Source: Fragum whitleyi (Eukaryota; Mollusca; Bivalvia; Cardiida; Cardiidae). Taken from it: a stretch of DNA of 64,000 nt. Each line of letters starts with the position of its first letter. Within the stretch, counting starts at the first letter, position 1. The notes beneath the pieces were generated by a model. It was not told the DNA's origin, did not search any database, and saw nothing but the letters and a program-made list of their open reading frames with translations. A program made the translations under genes and the position numbers. The stretch is taken from positions 94,413,232 to 94,477,231 of the forward strand of contig OX411544.1 of NCBI GenBank assembly GCA_948146395.1. Reading direction: 5' to 3'. Shown here in pieces: positions 1-11,627 of the stretch.

Positions 1-204
1 CTTCGGCAGCTCAAAGTTACCGTCCGTGTTACTTTCGATAAGGAATCTTTCTGTAGTTAAAGAGTTCTACGGTTTTATGGTGTTGCCCAACTTGCTGGAA
101 ATTCACGTCTTGTCCAGTAAATGATCAAAATTATTATCACGGATCTTATTCTCTCTCATTCTGTTGTTTTGTAAGGCAGTGTATCTCGGGATCTTTTGAA
201 TTTC

Positions 205-380
205 GTTTGAATGGGGTTTTACGCCGCTATCAACAATCTTTCGGTTATATACTAGCGGCTGGAGCACCTAACAATGAATTCATGGTTTTATCACACCAGT
301 GATACCATAACATCCTTTCCTAGCCTCCGGCTTATATCCCAATTAGGTTTACGATTATCAACCCATTGGTGTGAGAGGAA
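205..380 (-). mobile_element. SINE body fragment (GTTTTACGCCGC core)
   Basis: This stretch matches the body of the complete SINEs at 36660-36934 and 55706-55980: the TTTTACGCCGC start, then GGAGCACCTAACAATG, then TAGGTTTACGATTATC and CCCATTGGTG. The tRNA-like head is missing on the right, so the copy is truncated. Strand is assigned from the full copies. Confidence 0.6.
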
Positions 381-610
381 TATTTGGAAAGATGAGTGCC
401 ACCGTTATGTAGGCTGAGATCAGCCTGCAAAGACTTGCAGTCTGATCAAAGCATACCCTGTCTGCTTACAACTAGTTTTTTTTTATAGGAAAAGTAGGAC
501 AATTTTGAGTCAAACTGGTAGAAATGTCCCAAGGTTAAAAATTGTCTAAAACAAAATTCGAAATTAAAAAGGATAATTGTTAAGATTTGCCATTTAAATG
601 GATACGCAGC

Positions 611-884
611 AAGGGCGTTACTACAATTACGCAAGTGCGTAAAACAATTAAATCACATTGAAAAAATTGATTAAGGATAAACCATCATACATACAGCTTA
701 TTCAAGCTGTAGTAACGATGTTTTGATTATTAACCAACGCTCCATTCGTACTAACTCAAAAAAAGGGAGGCTGGGTGGGGTATATTTATCTTTTGTCAAA
801 GTCCAAATATCGCCCTTATCCAATACATTCTATTGTTGTCGTCTTCTGAGTGCGTATAAATTTCACACTCCTGGTTACGCCTTT
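611..884. mobile_element. AAGGGCGTTAC inverted-repeat element, copy 1
   Basis: The element starts AAGGGCGTTACTA and ends GGTTACGCCTTT, an inverted terminal repeat of roughly 11 bp. A second shorter copy at 27893-28083 shares the ends and internal blocks such as GTCTTCTGAGTGCGTATAAA. No coding content, so it is a non-autonomous DNA element. Confidence 0.55.
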
Positions 885-1084
885 GCGCATATGCACGTTA
901 TATGGTCGAAATCCTAAATTTTTATCGAAAACGATATTGAGCAAATTGTACGTGTTATTGTTGTTGTTGGTGGTGGTGTTCTTCTCCGTATTAAGATTAT
1001 AAATGAAATAGATCATTTTGTTGCAAACTTTTGCTGATGTATGTTGGCCTTCACTATTTTGGTGAAATAGGACATATAGAATTA

Positions 1085-1320
1085 ACAGCATCGTGAAATT
1101 GGCAAGGTGAATGATTTTGGAATGAAATTGAATGAATGCGAAGAGTGATTGAAATTAAAGGGAAATAATCCAATATTGCAAATCTGGTCCAGAATTAACG
1201 TAATCAGCGATATTTATTACCTCCTTTAATTAAATGCTCATATAAGCTCTTAAAAAAGCTTCCTCTTTCTCCAAGAATTAGAATCAAATAGACACTCGTT
1301 ATTTCAATGATGTACATCGC

Positions 1321-1352
<32 letters not shown>

Positions 1353-1473
1353 TCTAGCTATATTTACTTTGAATGCAGTTGTTGATCTTTTCTTTTTTGA
1401 TGATTTTGGAGCGTATTTGGGTGAGTGTTTGGAATGAATGAATGGAATGAATGCCAATTTCACGATGGAACTG
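1085..1473 (+). mobile_element. CAGTTA family MITE (TA-flanked), copy A1
   Basis: Terminal motif CATCGTGAAATTGGCA on the left and its inverse CCAATTTCACGATG on the right. The interior holds GGAATGAATG runs and a poly-T tract at 1322-1351. It is one of seven copies (also 4850, 12855, 17151, 19807, 62874, 63686). In the best copies the ends read CAGTTA..TAACTG and are flanked by TA, as in Tc1/mariner-type non-autonomous elements. There is no transposase. Confidence 0.7.
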
Positions 1474-1572
1474 TATTATTGGAATGTCGTCAACGAAAGA
1501 AAATCGTATTGCAAATGTGAAGAAAACTTATCGTGCAAAGCCCGCATTCGCCCTGATGACATGTATCTGAAT

Positions 1573-1733
1573 TTAAGGTAATGGACCCGTAATAGTTCCG
1601 CAACGTTTCGGAAGTTATGAACTTTAATAGTGCTAACCGAGGTTTCCTAAAATTTCATAAGGAACCTCGCTTAACATTGTGAAAGATCATGTGTTCCGAA
1701 ATGCTGCGGAATTATTGCGGTCCACTACCTTAA
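1573..1733. mobile_element. TTAAGGTAGTGGACC palindromic MITE, copy E1
   Basis: A near-perfect 160-bp palindrome: it begins TTAAGGTAATGGACCCG, ends GCGGTCCACTACCTTAA, and has GAGGTTTCCTAAAATTT at its centre. Full relatives are at 11463, 30089 and 42235, and a half copy at 47956. TTAA is found at both ends of all four full copies, so it is either the target duplication (as for piggyBac-like elements) or part of the terminal repeat. Confidence 0.75.
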
Positions 1734-2260
1734 TGTACTTGATGCACTCGACCAAACACGAAAGCAAATTGTCGGTTAGAAATTTCGTAGCTATATATAC
1801 GACATTTGAATCATCACACTAATGAAACTCAAGATATAGCTATGATGATTTGGAATCAAACTGGAATTAAATTCAGTATATTTATACGAGATGTAATAAC
1901 GTTACGTGAACACAATTCAATACCCGCGCGTTGATTACATATTCAACAATAGAAGAATTCTCCTAAACTTTCTTTTGATCTTTGATCGATTAGCCTGATC
2001 ATTATCGATTAACTTCATTGATATCTCTTATGCTAGATGATTTACGTAACACTTTTTATCATGATAAAATCCCCATGTTTTGCCCTGGCAGGACAGAGCT
2101 TAAATAATAAGGACAGGGGGGGGGGGGCAATACTTACATAGCGTTTTTAATTTTGTGTAAATTAAAGACGACGTTACCTTATCCGCATATGTTAAAATTC
2201 CGGTAGATTCGGGAGCACTACCTGAGGGGTTAAATACGTTTTTAGAACACTCATAAGAAA

Positions 2261-3915
2261 CGCATAAATCATTACTTCTTTAGCCCAATGATGACGGTGA
2301 ATCTTAATATATCAGGAAAAAGGTACTCAATTGAAAATGACAACTTAAAGGTTTTTATGCAATACCAATGTACTTTCCTATACACCGAAACGAACTTCTA
2401 AACGGCCACTTGCTCTTTACCGAAAAAGTAATATATTTTTAAGTAAACGCATTAAGGGAGAATCTTTAATAAAATCGACTTGAAAACAAATGTGTGGAAA
2501 GCAGAGAATTTGACGGGAATTCAAGGATACCCCTGTTTTCAAAATTAATACTGGTGGGTGGGTTAATTTTAGAATTTTATCATTTTGTAAAATACAAATA
2601 TAGATCATTAAATGAATATAGATATGTTAAGATACGGAAAAGGCTAGGTGGCCGTTTAGAAGTTAGTTTCAGTGTAAACATCACGAAGCGCTATGGTTAT
2701 CTTCAAAAACCAATTGCCTTTTAAAGAAAATATGTATATACCGTTGGTCAACACAACTTCCGGTCCTAATTCAGTTTTATCGGCTAATCAATACTCGGAT
2801 TTTCTGCAACAATTCGTAAATTCAAAATTAGAAATAGTAGATGTACAGTAACATATTTGCCATTGTATATATATTCGAGCTAAGCTGGGTAGGAGTAAAA
2901 GGTCAAAGGTCAGTGTGTGATTGATGTACTTTTACTAATGACACGCATAAATCATTACTTCTTTAGCCCAATGATGACGGTGAATCTTAATATATCAGGA
3001 AAAAGGTACTCAATTGAAAATGACAACTTAAAGGTTTTTATGCAATACCAATGTACTTTCCTATACACCGAAACGAACTTCTAAACGGCCACTTGCTCTT
3101 TACCGAAAAAGTAATATATTTTTAAGTAAACGCATTAAGGGAGAATCTTTAATAAAATCGACTTGAAAACAAATGTGTGGAAAGCAGAGAATTTGACGGG
3201 AATTCAAGGATACCCCTGTTTTCAAAATTAATACTGGTGGGTGGGTTAATTTTAGAATTTTATCATTTTGTAAAATACAAATATAGATCATTAAATGAAT
3301 ATAGATATGTTAAGATACGGAAAAGGCTAGGTGGCCGTTTAGAAGTTAGTTTCAGTGTAAACATCACGAAGCGCTATGGTTATCTTCAAAAACCAATTGC
3401 CTTTTAAAGAAAATATGTATATACCGTTGGTCAACACAACTTCCGGTCCTAATTCAGTTTTATCGGCTAATCAATACTCGGATTTTCTGCAACAATTCGT
3501 AAATTCAAAATTAGAAATAGTAGATGTACAGTAACATATTTGCCATTGTATATCATTTTGTAAAATACAAATATAGATCATTAAATGAATATAGATATGT
3601 TAAGATACGGAAAAGGCTAGGTGGCCGTTTAGAAGTTAGTTTCAGTGTAAACATCACGAAGCGCTATGGTTATCTTCAAAAACCAATTGCCTTTTAAAGA
3701 AAATATGTATATACCGTTGGTCAACACAACTTCCGGTCCTAATTCAGTTTTATCGGCTAATCAATACTCGGATTTTCTGCAACAATTCGTAAATTCAAAA
3801 TTAGAAATAGTAGATGTACAGTAACATATTTGCCATTGTATATATATTCGAGCTAAGCTGGGTAGGAGTAAAAGGTCAAAGGTCAGTGTGTGATTGATGT
3901 ACTTTTACTAATGAC
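2261..3915. repeat. 683-bp tandem triplication (last copy partial)
   Basis: The block 2261-2943 (683 bp) repeats at 2944-3553, which lacks its last ~70 bases, and its second part repeats again from 3551 to 3915 at an offset of 973. By eye the copies are identical, including identical 76- and 63-codon open frames on opposite strands; those frames show no coding features and are carried along with the repeat. The identity implies a very recent duplication, or an assembly artefact. Confidence 0.85.
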
Positions 3916-4051
3916 ATCTCAATAATTCACAAGGGTACATTCTAAATTTCTTGATGAGTAAGTAGTGTTCGCTGCAGTTTGTGAGACATGACTGGATAGA
4001 TCTCGTTTTGAACAACTCGACTACTTTACTTAACTATCAAATGAAAATACT

Positions 4052-4234
4052 ATGTTGTTTACCAAACTATCCTCTAGTTTTCAATTGTTCACAACGTTTG
4101 CCATTGTATTCATCCTGAGTTTCCAAGTCGCAGAAATGTGGAATGTCCCACGAAACAAGAACCACCAAGGAAAGGCGAAAGGAATCGATCCAGATCCGAG
4201 AACACGGACTGTGCAGGCACTCGACAATGGTTGA
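4052..4234 (+). CDS. Candidate small secreted peptide precursor (60 aa)
   Basis: A 60-codon frame opens at an ATG following AAAATACT. Residues about 8-26 form a hydrophobic stretch (LFTTFAIVFILSF) after a lysine at residue 5, which is the layout of a signal peptide. Cleavage would be near VAEM. The remaining ~32 residues are polar, basic and Pro/Asn-rich (WNVPRNKNHQ, then DPDPRTRT), have no cysteine, and end in Gly, which could serve as an amide donor. An AATAAA signal lies about 205 bp after the stop (near 4441), consistent with an mRNA 3' end. I do not recognise the family. It begins about 135 bp after the tandem triplication. It may instead be a chance frame, because nothing but the signal-like N-terminus and the poly(A) signal supports it. 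Confidence 0.35.
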   Translation: MLFTKLSSSFQLFTTFAIVFILSFQVAEMWNVPRNKNHQGKAKGIDPDPRTRTVQALDNG

Positions 4235-4849
4235 ATTTGTTCGATTTATCATTCTCAATTCAAAATTCAGTTCTCAAATTTAAATTTAATCAGCAGTGAT
4301 TCTGTTTTATTACTCATTTTAATGTATTAACATAAAAGATAATATTAATAAGTTGTTATAAATAACAACCGAGTAAACATTCTCGTACATTTCAAGGGTA
4401 TCAACTTTCGCTAATGCCTCAACCCCTGGTCAAGCATGCAATAAATATATGAATTATTAAAACAAATCGACCGTTAATGAGCTGATTTATGGACAAGATA
4501 GGTTCACCGCGTTCGGACATGCACTATATCCGGATAGGAGATAAACTCTCATAGTTGTGTTTAGAATGACTCATTTTAGGTTCAATTAGAATGTTGACGC
4601 CCTGATGATTCTAGAGATTTCATTTTAATGTAAAATATCTGAATTTTAGATATAGAATGTCATACGCATCTAGAGTAATGGCTGATTTGATTTTAAGTAA
4701 AAACTAAATTTTAAGTAAGATATCTATCAATGAAGCTGATTATCCGTCACAAATTTATTTGACGAAACTTTGACACTTTCACTCACAAACGTGGAAACAG
4801 CACTGCCTTCAGAATATCAAAACCGCGAAATCTGTTTGCAAATCATACC

Positions 4850-5396
4850 GTTGACAACATCGTGAAATTGACAAGGTGAATGATTTTGGAATGAAATTGA
4901 ATGCAATATAGGAGTGCATTTTCATGAAATTAATCTGACGAAACTGAAACATTTCAGTTAGTTACATCGTACATCTCAATCAAATCGATTCTGAATTGCT
5001 CATTCAGCGCTCCATTCATTCATTCATTCATTCATTCATTCATTCATTCCAGACACTCCCTCAAACCATTCAAAAACGCTCCAAAATCACTTTAAAAGAA
5101 AAGATCAACAACAAAATTGAAAAAACATAAAGCTAGAAAAAATCGCGATTTTACCGATATTAGAATTGTTTTAACATCTGTTTTGTTCTTTAAGAAAGAG
5201 GGAGCTTTTTATAGAGCTTGTATGCATTTCTCCATTAAATGGAGGTAATAAATACATGTATTGCTGATTTTATTCATCCTGACAAAATTAACGAAATTGG
5301 AATACCTACCTTTAGTTTCACTCAAAACTCATTCAGCGAATTCATTTAAGTTCGTTACAAAATCCTTCAATTTGTCCATTTCACGATGTTGTTGAC
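4850..5396 (-). mobile_element. CAGTTA family MITE, composite copy A2
   Basis: It starts GACAACATCGTGAAATTGACA and ends with the inverse CCATTTCACGATGTTGTTG. Inside is a reverse-oriented family body including a (ATTC)n run at 5015-5047, followed by the ACTCATTC..AAATCCTTCAA end block. The unusual length (about 550 against 400-440 bp) suggests two family copies fused or rearranged. Confidence 0.6.
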
Positions 5397-6684
5397 TTCT
5401 ACATGTATATGGCGAGAAAATGGGGTGTTTAATCAAAGACAGCATTTCACCCAATTTCTCAAAACCCGAAAAGCTGAGGGTTTTCTCTGGATTAATAGTC
5501 AGCTTGTAGCTTCTTGGGGACCTCCATTTTCTTGATTCTGATAATTGATGTTTGTAAAAGGATGAAATGAAAAATTAAATACTAAGTTACCAACGACGAT
5601 GTTTCAGTAAATGTTATTTGTATTTTTGATGACATAACGATGGTAAGATGCTCGAAAAAAACACACCTTTCTCAGTTTTTTACGCAAGAGATTTATTTCT
5701 ACTAAGAAGTAAAAGGATTACTTATATAAGATTTAGGGATTATTTCCAAAGTACAAATACATGTATGCATATTTATATTTTTACCTTGCCAATGTGTCAA
5801 GGTTATCAATCAATTGTTAAAGTATATCGATTGAGTAGGCGAGATTTGGTCACTGATGGACGGTCATTTCGTCTAGAAAATATCCCCAGGGTGAACCGTT
5901 TTATCGGCCCAAGTTTTCAAATATTCATGTTCGGTAATGGAGTTCAGCACGGTCACTTCAGGCGTTTAATTGATATTCTGCGTATTTCTATTGTTAAAAT
6001 ATCAAACTGCGTCATATTTATAGAAAAATAGGCGTAATTGCTCTCGGAAATTCGACTCAAGCCCTTTTCTAATTAACCAAAATCTTTGCTTTAGCAGCCA
6101 TATCTTATAGACTATCCAGTTTAATAAAGCGACCAGTACCTTCTCGACAGCAAAGTCACGTTTTTATTATCAATTTTATTATTAAATTATTTTATTTTTT
6201 TATTTTTTTTTTTCGGGGGGGGGGGGGTACAATGGCCTTGGGACTGTCGTCGGTGTCGTTCTAAACACGTTGGATTTCTTGATATCTCTAAGACTGCTTA
6301 AGCTCAATTAAATTGCCCGTGTGATCATCTCACAGATGCTTAAGACCTTGCAAGATGTATAACGATATTCCCAATAAAAATTCCGAACTTTATATTTTTC
6401 GAAAAACGTGTCGTTTCTCATTGAGTTCTTTTAAGAAGTTTTAAGATAAGAAAGTCTACGATTATTTCAATGGTTATTTTGAATTGATCATTCCTCTGAC
6501 GCAGTAAAACATATAAAACACACTACAGGTTATAAATATATATCAAACATTTTTGATTCTCAATAAATTCTGAATTCATTATATCTGTAACATGCTTAAA
6601 TCGCGGGCCTGAAAGTTTGCAAATTATTTCTAGGGTGAAAAGTTAAGACAAAGACGTCGATACAAAAAACAGAGGTTTTGCTCA
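5397..6684. other. No gene recognised
   Basis: AT-rich sequence with a G12 homopolymer near 6217 and no splice-bounded coding signal. A 127-codon plus-strand frame at 5648-6031 has unbiased composition and no recognisable domain. Confidence 0.5.
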
Positions 6685-7068
6685 ATCGGGAACCCTCGGC
6701 GATTCTACGGAATAGACCTCGGGAATAATACGGGCGCAGCCATTAAAGCGCGTCATTTTGCACGTGTGTTTATATGACGTCACAAACACAACTGAGGATG
6801 ACGCTGCGAAAAGCAAAATCAACGTCTGGTAAAAATTAGGCATATTATGATTTGAAAACAAAACGCAGTGTTTTACTGCGTTTTGCTTTCAAATTATAAT
6901 ATACCAATATGATATCCATAGACGAACTGAAAGCATTAAAGGAATTTGCTTTTTTTCAAGCGTTTTAACCAAAGTACCACCAGGAGCCGAATTACCTTAA
7001 AATTGACCAAAATTACTACACTTACGTCCAAGGTACTTTCCAGTTTACAGAAATGCCCGAGCGATGTT
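6685..7068 (+). mobile_element. CGGGAACCCTCGG repeat family, copy R1
   Basis: It contains the ordered blocks TCGGGAACCCTCGGCGATT, GGGCGCAGCCAT, AAGCGCGTCATTTTGCACG, TATGACGTCACAAAC, an AAAACGCAGTG..CACTGCG hairpin, and GGTACTTTCCAG. The same order is seen at 9165-9525, at 17636-18045, and inverted at 8745-9164. It is non-coding. Confidence 0.65.
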
Positions 7069-7093
7069 CAAAATGAGGTTTTGCTTTAACCTT

Positions 7094-7142
7094 GGCGTCG
7101 TCGTCGTTATTGTTGTCGTCGTTGTTGTCGTCGTCCTCGTCG
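7094..7142. repeat. (GTC)n/(GTT)n trinucleotide tract
   Basis: Imperfect GTC/GTT triplets over about 49 bp. They sit in no convincing reading frame. Confidence 0.7.
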
Positions 7143-7728
7143 AGCGAAAACTTTGATAGTTTGTGATATCTCTGTTTCTACTGAAAGCACTCATTTAAAA
7201 CTTGGCACACATGTGCATTATCAAAAGGGGAACCTTTACTATCAAGGGGGGTAATTCTTGAGGTATTTTGTGCGAATAATGCCGCTTTTTGTACTTAGAA
7301 TTTTTCCATCATCCAGTATCCAACAGCCGAGCCAAGGCACCCGGCGACGGTGTTCTTGTTTTATATTTAATTTTGCGATATCATCTTTGTTATACAAACA
7401 TTTATGTGGTCCGTTACGCGTTTAAGAATCATTTTTTAGCTCTGCGAAATAAATGTCTGAAAAAAAAATTAGATTCAAAAGAAGCTCGCATTTTAAATTC
7501 TTTTATACGGAAATATAATGTTGGTTATGAAATCGATCCGCGTTCGCGTAGGAGTTCTCTTTTGGCAAGTGACCTACCGTGCACTGCTTCTGTTCAACCT
7601 GCTGTACTCGTGTAGTATTGACAAAACCTTCTTTATATTTTATAAGCAATAAGTCTAACAATATTATCTATTTTATCTTTCTTGGTTACACCGCCATTGT
7701 CACTGTTTCCGGACAAAGCGTCTGCTTC

Positions 7729-7955
7729 TTAACCCTTTCTTGTTTTTCAAAATTTTGGACCTGTCCAAATTCAAAGGTTTTGCAGACGAAAATTTAAAGT
7801 GCATTTAATTTGAGAAAGAACCATTCAGTAGGGTAGAAAATAGTGTGGAAAAAGAAGAAATTGCTTGTCAGAAGCAATTTCTTCTTTTTTCACAATCTTT
7901 TCTCAATCATAATCACAGGCACGTAAAAAGCAGGGATTAAACAGCAAAGGGTTAA
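7729..7955. mobile_element. TTAACCCTTT palindromic MITE, copy G1
   Basis: Begins TTAACCCTTTCTTG, ends GCAAAGGGTTAA, and has a central hairpin AGAAATTGCTT..AAGCAATTTCT. Two other copies, at 24251-24478 and 46281-46509, lie in the opposite orientation. The TTAACCCTTT end matches the usual form of piggyBac-like ends. No open frame. Confidence 0.7.
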
Positions 7956-8490
7956 AAGTCAATATTGGTAGTAAAAGAAAGAGATAGAAGCAGCACCTTC
8001 AAAAAGGGATCTAATGTCACTCTTTTCACTAGAAATGTGGGGCCGTTTAGGGGAGTTTCAAAACAACAGTGTTACATTTATATCTATTCTTGAATAATAA
8101 TGAAATGTCGCTTTAATCAATTTCTTTATTTTTCACATTTTTTCACGAAATATGGTGTTAATGGATTGGAGAAAAGATGGGATTGGGATGGGGGTTTCCT
8201 CGCCGAATACCTGTTAAGCACATGGACTAGGATATTATGTAGGATTCTGTCTTTTTACATCACCATGTATATGAATTATGTAATCTAGCACCAAATATTC
8301 TATTATTAGAATGGATTACCAATTATTACGTGATGAATTATTAGATTATCGAAATTTTAATCAATTCTGGTCTATTTATACAATAAAACACCACTGTCTT
8401 GCGCAAGAATCATTAAATATGTATGAGAACTGTGTGTAAAAATAATTATATGTATATTAAGTTTAAGCATTGTAAGGCAAATGTTTGTTT

Positions 8491-8700
8491 GGTTGATCGA
8501 GTGGTTAGCGTGCTCGTGCCGTAATCGGATGTTTGTGTGTTCGTGTCCAACGGAGCGGGGTAGTGCGTTTGTGCAATACGCTTTACAGACACAGTCCAAA
8601 TCCGCCCAGGTGTACAAATGGGCAGCACTATGGTAGTGCTTAGAATCAATTGCCCCTTCACCAGTGCGCGTGATTTAACCGGAAATTGACTTCTGGTGAG
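8491..8700 (+). mobile_element. tRNA-derived SINE, degenerate
   Basis: Positions 8491-8565 resemble a tRNA: an A-box-like GATCGAGTGGTTAGCGTGC, then a B-box-like TGTTCGTGTCC about 40 bp later. The following CCGCCCAGGTGTACAAATGGG block resembles the conserved core of molluscan SINEs. Drift in the B box argues against a functional tRNA. Confidence 0.5.
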
Positions 8701-8744
8701 TATAAGTTAAAAAAAAACATTAGCATTAGCATTCGGCACGAATC

Positions 8745-9164
8745 ACGGCCGTTTCCGTAAACTGGAAAGTACCTTGGTAGTCATTCGTAACATCACTCGG
8801 ACTTTTCCGTAAATTGAAAAATACGTCGGACATAATGATTTGTAATTTTGGGTTATTTTTGGCTTCTGGTGGTATTTTCGTCAATGTGCTTAAAGCAAAA
8901 CATATTTCTTAAATAATTTCTTATGCCAAATGGAGATCTTTTGAGTATGTAATATTTAGATAACAACCCTCATTGATCAAATTATAGTATGCCAAGTTTT
9001 CATTTATTTTTCGTTGATTTTGTTTTACCCAAACGTGATATTGATGCTTGTGACGTTATGTAAACGCTCGCGCGAAGGGAAGGGCTTTTATAGCTGCGCC
9101 CTAGTTATTCGCGGCCTTATTCCGTATAATCGCCCGGGCTTCCGATAGGTTACGGGGTAAACGC
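8745..9164 (-). mobile_element. CGGGAACCCTCGG family, inverted copy R2
   Basis: The family blocks appear in reverse order and complement: CTGGAAAGTACCTTGG near the left, CTTGTGACGTTATG near 9048, and TATAGCTGCGCCCTAG near the right. It lies head to head with R3. Confidence 0.5.
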
Positions 9165-9525
9165 ACTCGGGAACCTTCGGTGATTCTGTGGATAGACATC
9201 GGGGATAATAAGGGCGCATCCATGAAAACGCTCGTGGGTTTATATCGTCACAAACCTTACGGAAGATGACGTTGCGTCAAACAAACCCAACGTAAGCCTA
9301 AAATTGGGTATATTATACTTTGAAAACAAAACGGAGCGTTGTGTTTTGAAATTATGGCACACCAAAAAAGATCTCGAAAGACGATCGAACATTATTAAAG
9401 GAATGTTTTATTCTTCAAGCATATTTTCCAAAAGTATTACCAGAGGCCGAATTACCTAAAACAAATGACCTAAAGCTACTACACTTTTAAGTTTACGGAA
9501 AGTCTAAGCAATGTTCCGACTGGGA
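9165..9525 (+). mobile_element. CGGGAACCCTCGG family, copy R3
   Basis: Same block order as R1, beginning ACTCGGGAACCTTCGGTG and including GACGTTGCG and AAACGGAGCG. It is more diverged than R1. Confidence 0.55.
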
Positions 9526-9810
9526 GCCACCGAATATTCCCGACTTCAAATGAAGGTTTCCCAATTATGCCCCTAATACCTTTATACGATCAATCTTTAT
9601 AAGCAAATATAACGGGAACTATAGTATAATGGCTAGTCTATCAATATTTGTAATCAAAATCTTTAAATCTTATAAATGTGATTTCGTTAAATATTTTCTC
9701 TTATTGTAAAATTTATTAATCTCAATCAATAAGTTTCGGTCAGGACTCATTCACCCTAATACAACCCTTATTCTTACGGGACCTTCTAAAATGAGCCCGT
9801 AGTATTACAT

Positions 9811-9940
9811 CCCTGCGTTCAAGGCGACAAAACGTTGAAAACTATTTGCGAATTATAACCCGCTTTGCATGCAAGTGCACGTGCAAAGCGGGGTATCATT
9901 TGCAAACAGCTTGCATCGTTTTATCGTCCTGAACGCAAGG
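9811..9940. mobile_element. TGCGTTCAGGA palindromic MITE, copy D1
   Basis: About 130 bp, palindromic throughout. The ends are CCTGCGTTCA and TGAACGCAAGG, and the centre pairs CCCGCTTTGCA with TGCAAAGCGGG. Related copies lie at 20491, 21002, 28288 and 52431. Confidence 0.7.
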
Positions 9941-11191
9941 TTTGTGATTATGATAAGAATGCGCTTTCACATACTGGCCTTGTTTTGTTCTTCTTCGGTA
10001 AAAAGCTCTTAAAGGTAATTTCCTCAGAAAATTGTATTATCATTTCTGTTGTTTATTACATTTTATCTTGATCCATGGGGTCACCGACACACGTTTTTAG
10101 TTTGTCTGCAACATGTTTAATTTCGAATGTAAAAGCATTGCTAAATTATCCTGTCCCTCATATACATAAATGTGGTAAATGTCTACCTGTTTTATAAAAT
10201 CCCGCGATTACTGCATATTTATTTTCTTTTATTTATTTATTTACGTCTCATCAATATCTACATAGATAGTGCATCAAATAAATGATAAGGTTAAGAATGT
10301 TGTCACTCTATATAAAAGAGTTATATGTTTTTATACATTATGCCATGCTATTTAATTTAATTCTATGGTAATAAGTAAAAAAAGTGAAAAGGGTTAATTA
10401 AATAATCCTACTAAAAGTGGAATAAGGGTGCTCCAACCTGCTTTAATTCAATAATACATTCCGATAAGTATTGTCGAGTCTCGAGATTGGATTTGTCCGG
10501 TTTGTATTGGAAAGTTTGTCTGTGGACAGCATTGTGGCCAGGTTGAGCAAACTTTCATTCATTATACAATCAGCAATGGACATTATATTTTATGTTGGCT
10601 TAAAATAATTACTTTAGGATTAATGACAATATTGGGATATATTTTTAAAGTTATTAAATTTACTGAATGTTTATACGAGGAAAATTATTAACCAGTAATT
10701 GAAAATTTTGTTCGCGAAATCGGTGTAAAGTGACGGCGGACGGTTTCGATTTTGTTTGAATTAGAGAAGACAATATTTATCAAAAGGATTGATTTCTGAA
10801 TATCTGGTGAATAGAAATTGAATAATCTGGGCGGATTTTTATGTAAGTATCAGCTTTTGTTGTTTTAAACTTTTGCAGATGAAATCAGATTTAAAATTTA
10901 AACGAGTACAGTCGTTTTCACAAGAGTAAAAAAGAAAAGAAAAAAAGAATATTAGAAAAAAATAAGATTAGATCATGATTTTATTGAGCATTTCAACATG
11001 AACACGTATAGTAGAATACATACATATTAAATGGCATGAATTAGTATGGACAAATTATATCAAAACGGTAAAACGGTATTTGCAGAAATAATCAAACAAA
11101 TACAGTCTAAATAGAATATCTGATATGAGGAAAAATACGTTATAACATGGAAAATAGCAGTTATCAATATTATTTTATGTCTTCCTTTTGT

Positions 11192-11195
<4 letters not shown>
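9941..11195. other. No gene recognised; one possible untranslated exon end
   Basis: AT-rich sequence. The only notable spot is 10720-10841, where a slightly GC-richer stretch (GTGACGGCGGACGG) is followed by a strong donor-like GTAAGT at 10842. No coding frame crosses it, so a first non-coding exon is only a guess. Confidence 0.3.
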
Positions 11196-11283
<88 letters not shown>

Positions 11284-11284
11284 T

Positions 11285-11323
<39 letters not shown>
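11196..11323. repeat. (TTTC)n microsatellite
   Basis: About 128 bp of TTTC units with one interruption near 11281. Long open frames on both strands (poly Phe/Leu/Ser and Lys/Glu/Arg) are artefacts of the repeat. Confidence 0.95.
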
Positions 11324-11324
<1 letters not shown>

Positions 11325-11462
11325 ACTTAAAAAATGGCGCAATATTATGAAAGTGGAATAGTTAAATAATAGCAACTTAAAGACAGACTAGACAATAAAT
11401 GCCCAAATAAGCGACGAAGGGAAATTTTCGTCCGTGTAATTCTAAAACCTGGTAACTATAAC

Positions 11463-11627
11463 TTAAGGTAGTAGACCCGTAATAAATCCAAAATGTTTTA
11501 GAAGCAATGAACTTTAACAGTGTTAACCGAGGTTTCCTAATGATTTTCATTAGGAAACCTCGGTCAACATTGAGAAAGATCATGAGATCCGAAATATTGC
11601 GGAATTATTACGGGCCCACTACCTTAA
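11463..11627. mobile_element. TTAAGGTAGTGGACC palindromic MITE, copy E2
   Basis: Begins TTAAGGTAGTAGACCCG, ends CGGGCCCACTACCTTAA, with the centre AGGTTTCCTAATG and CATTAGGAAACCT. TTAA at both ends. Confidence 0.75.

Noticed and set aside
2494..3407. Two identical 76-codon frames
   Set aside because: Duplicated with the 683-bp tandem unit; no start context, domain or codon bias.
5648..6031. 127-codon frame
   Set aside because: Aromatic-rich, unbiased composition, no domain, no splice or promoter context; expected by chance in AT-rich DNA at this scale.
11147..11375. Long open frames on both strands over the TTTC tract
   Set aside because: Translation of a microsatellite (Phe/Leu/Ser or Lys/Glu/Arg repeats), not a gene.
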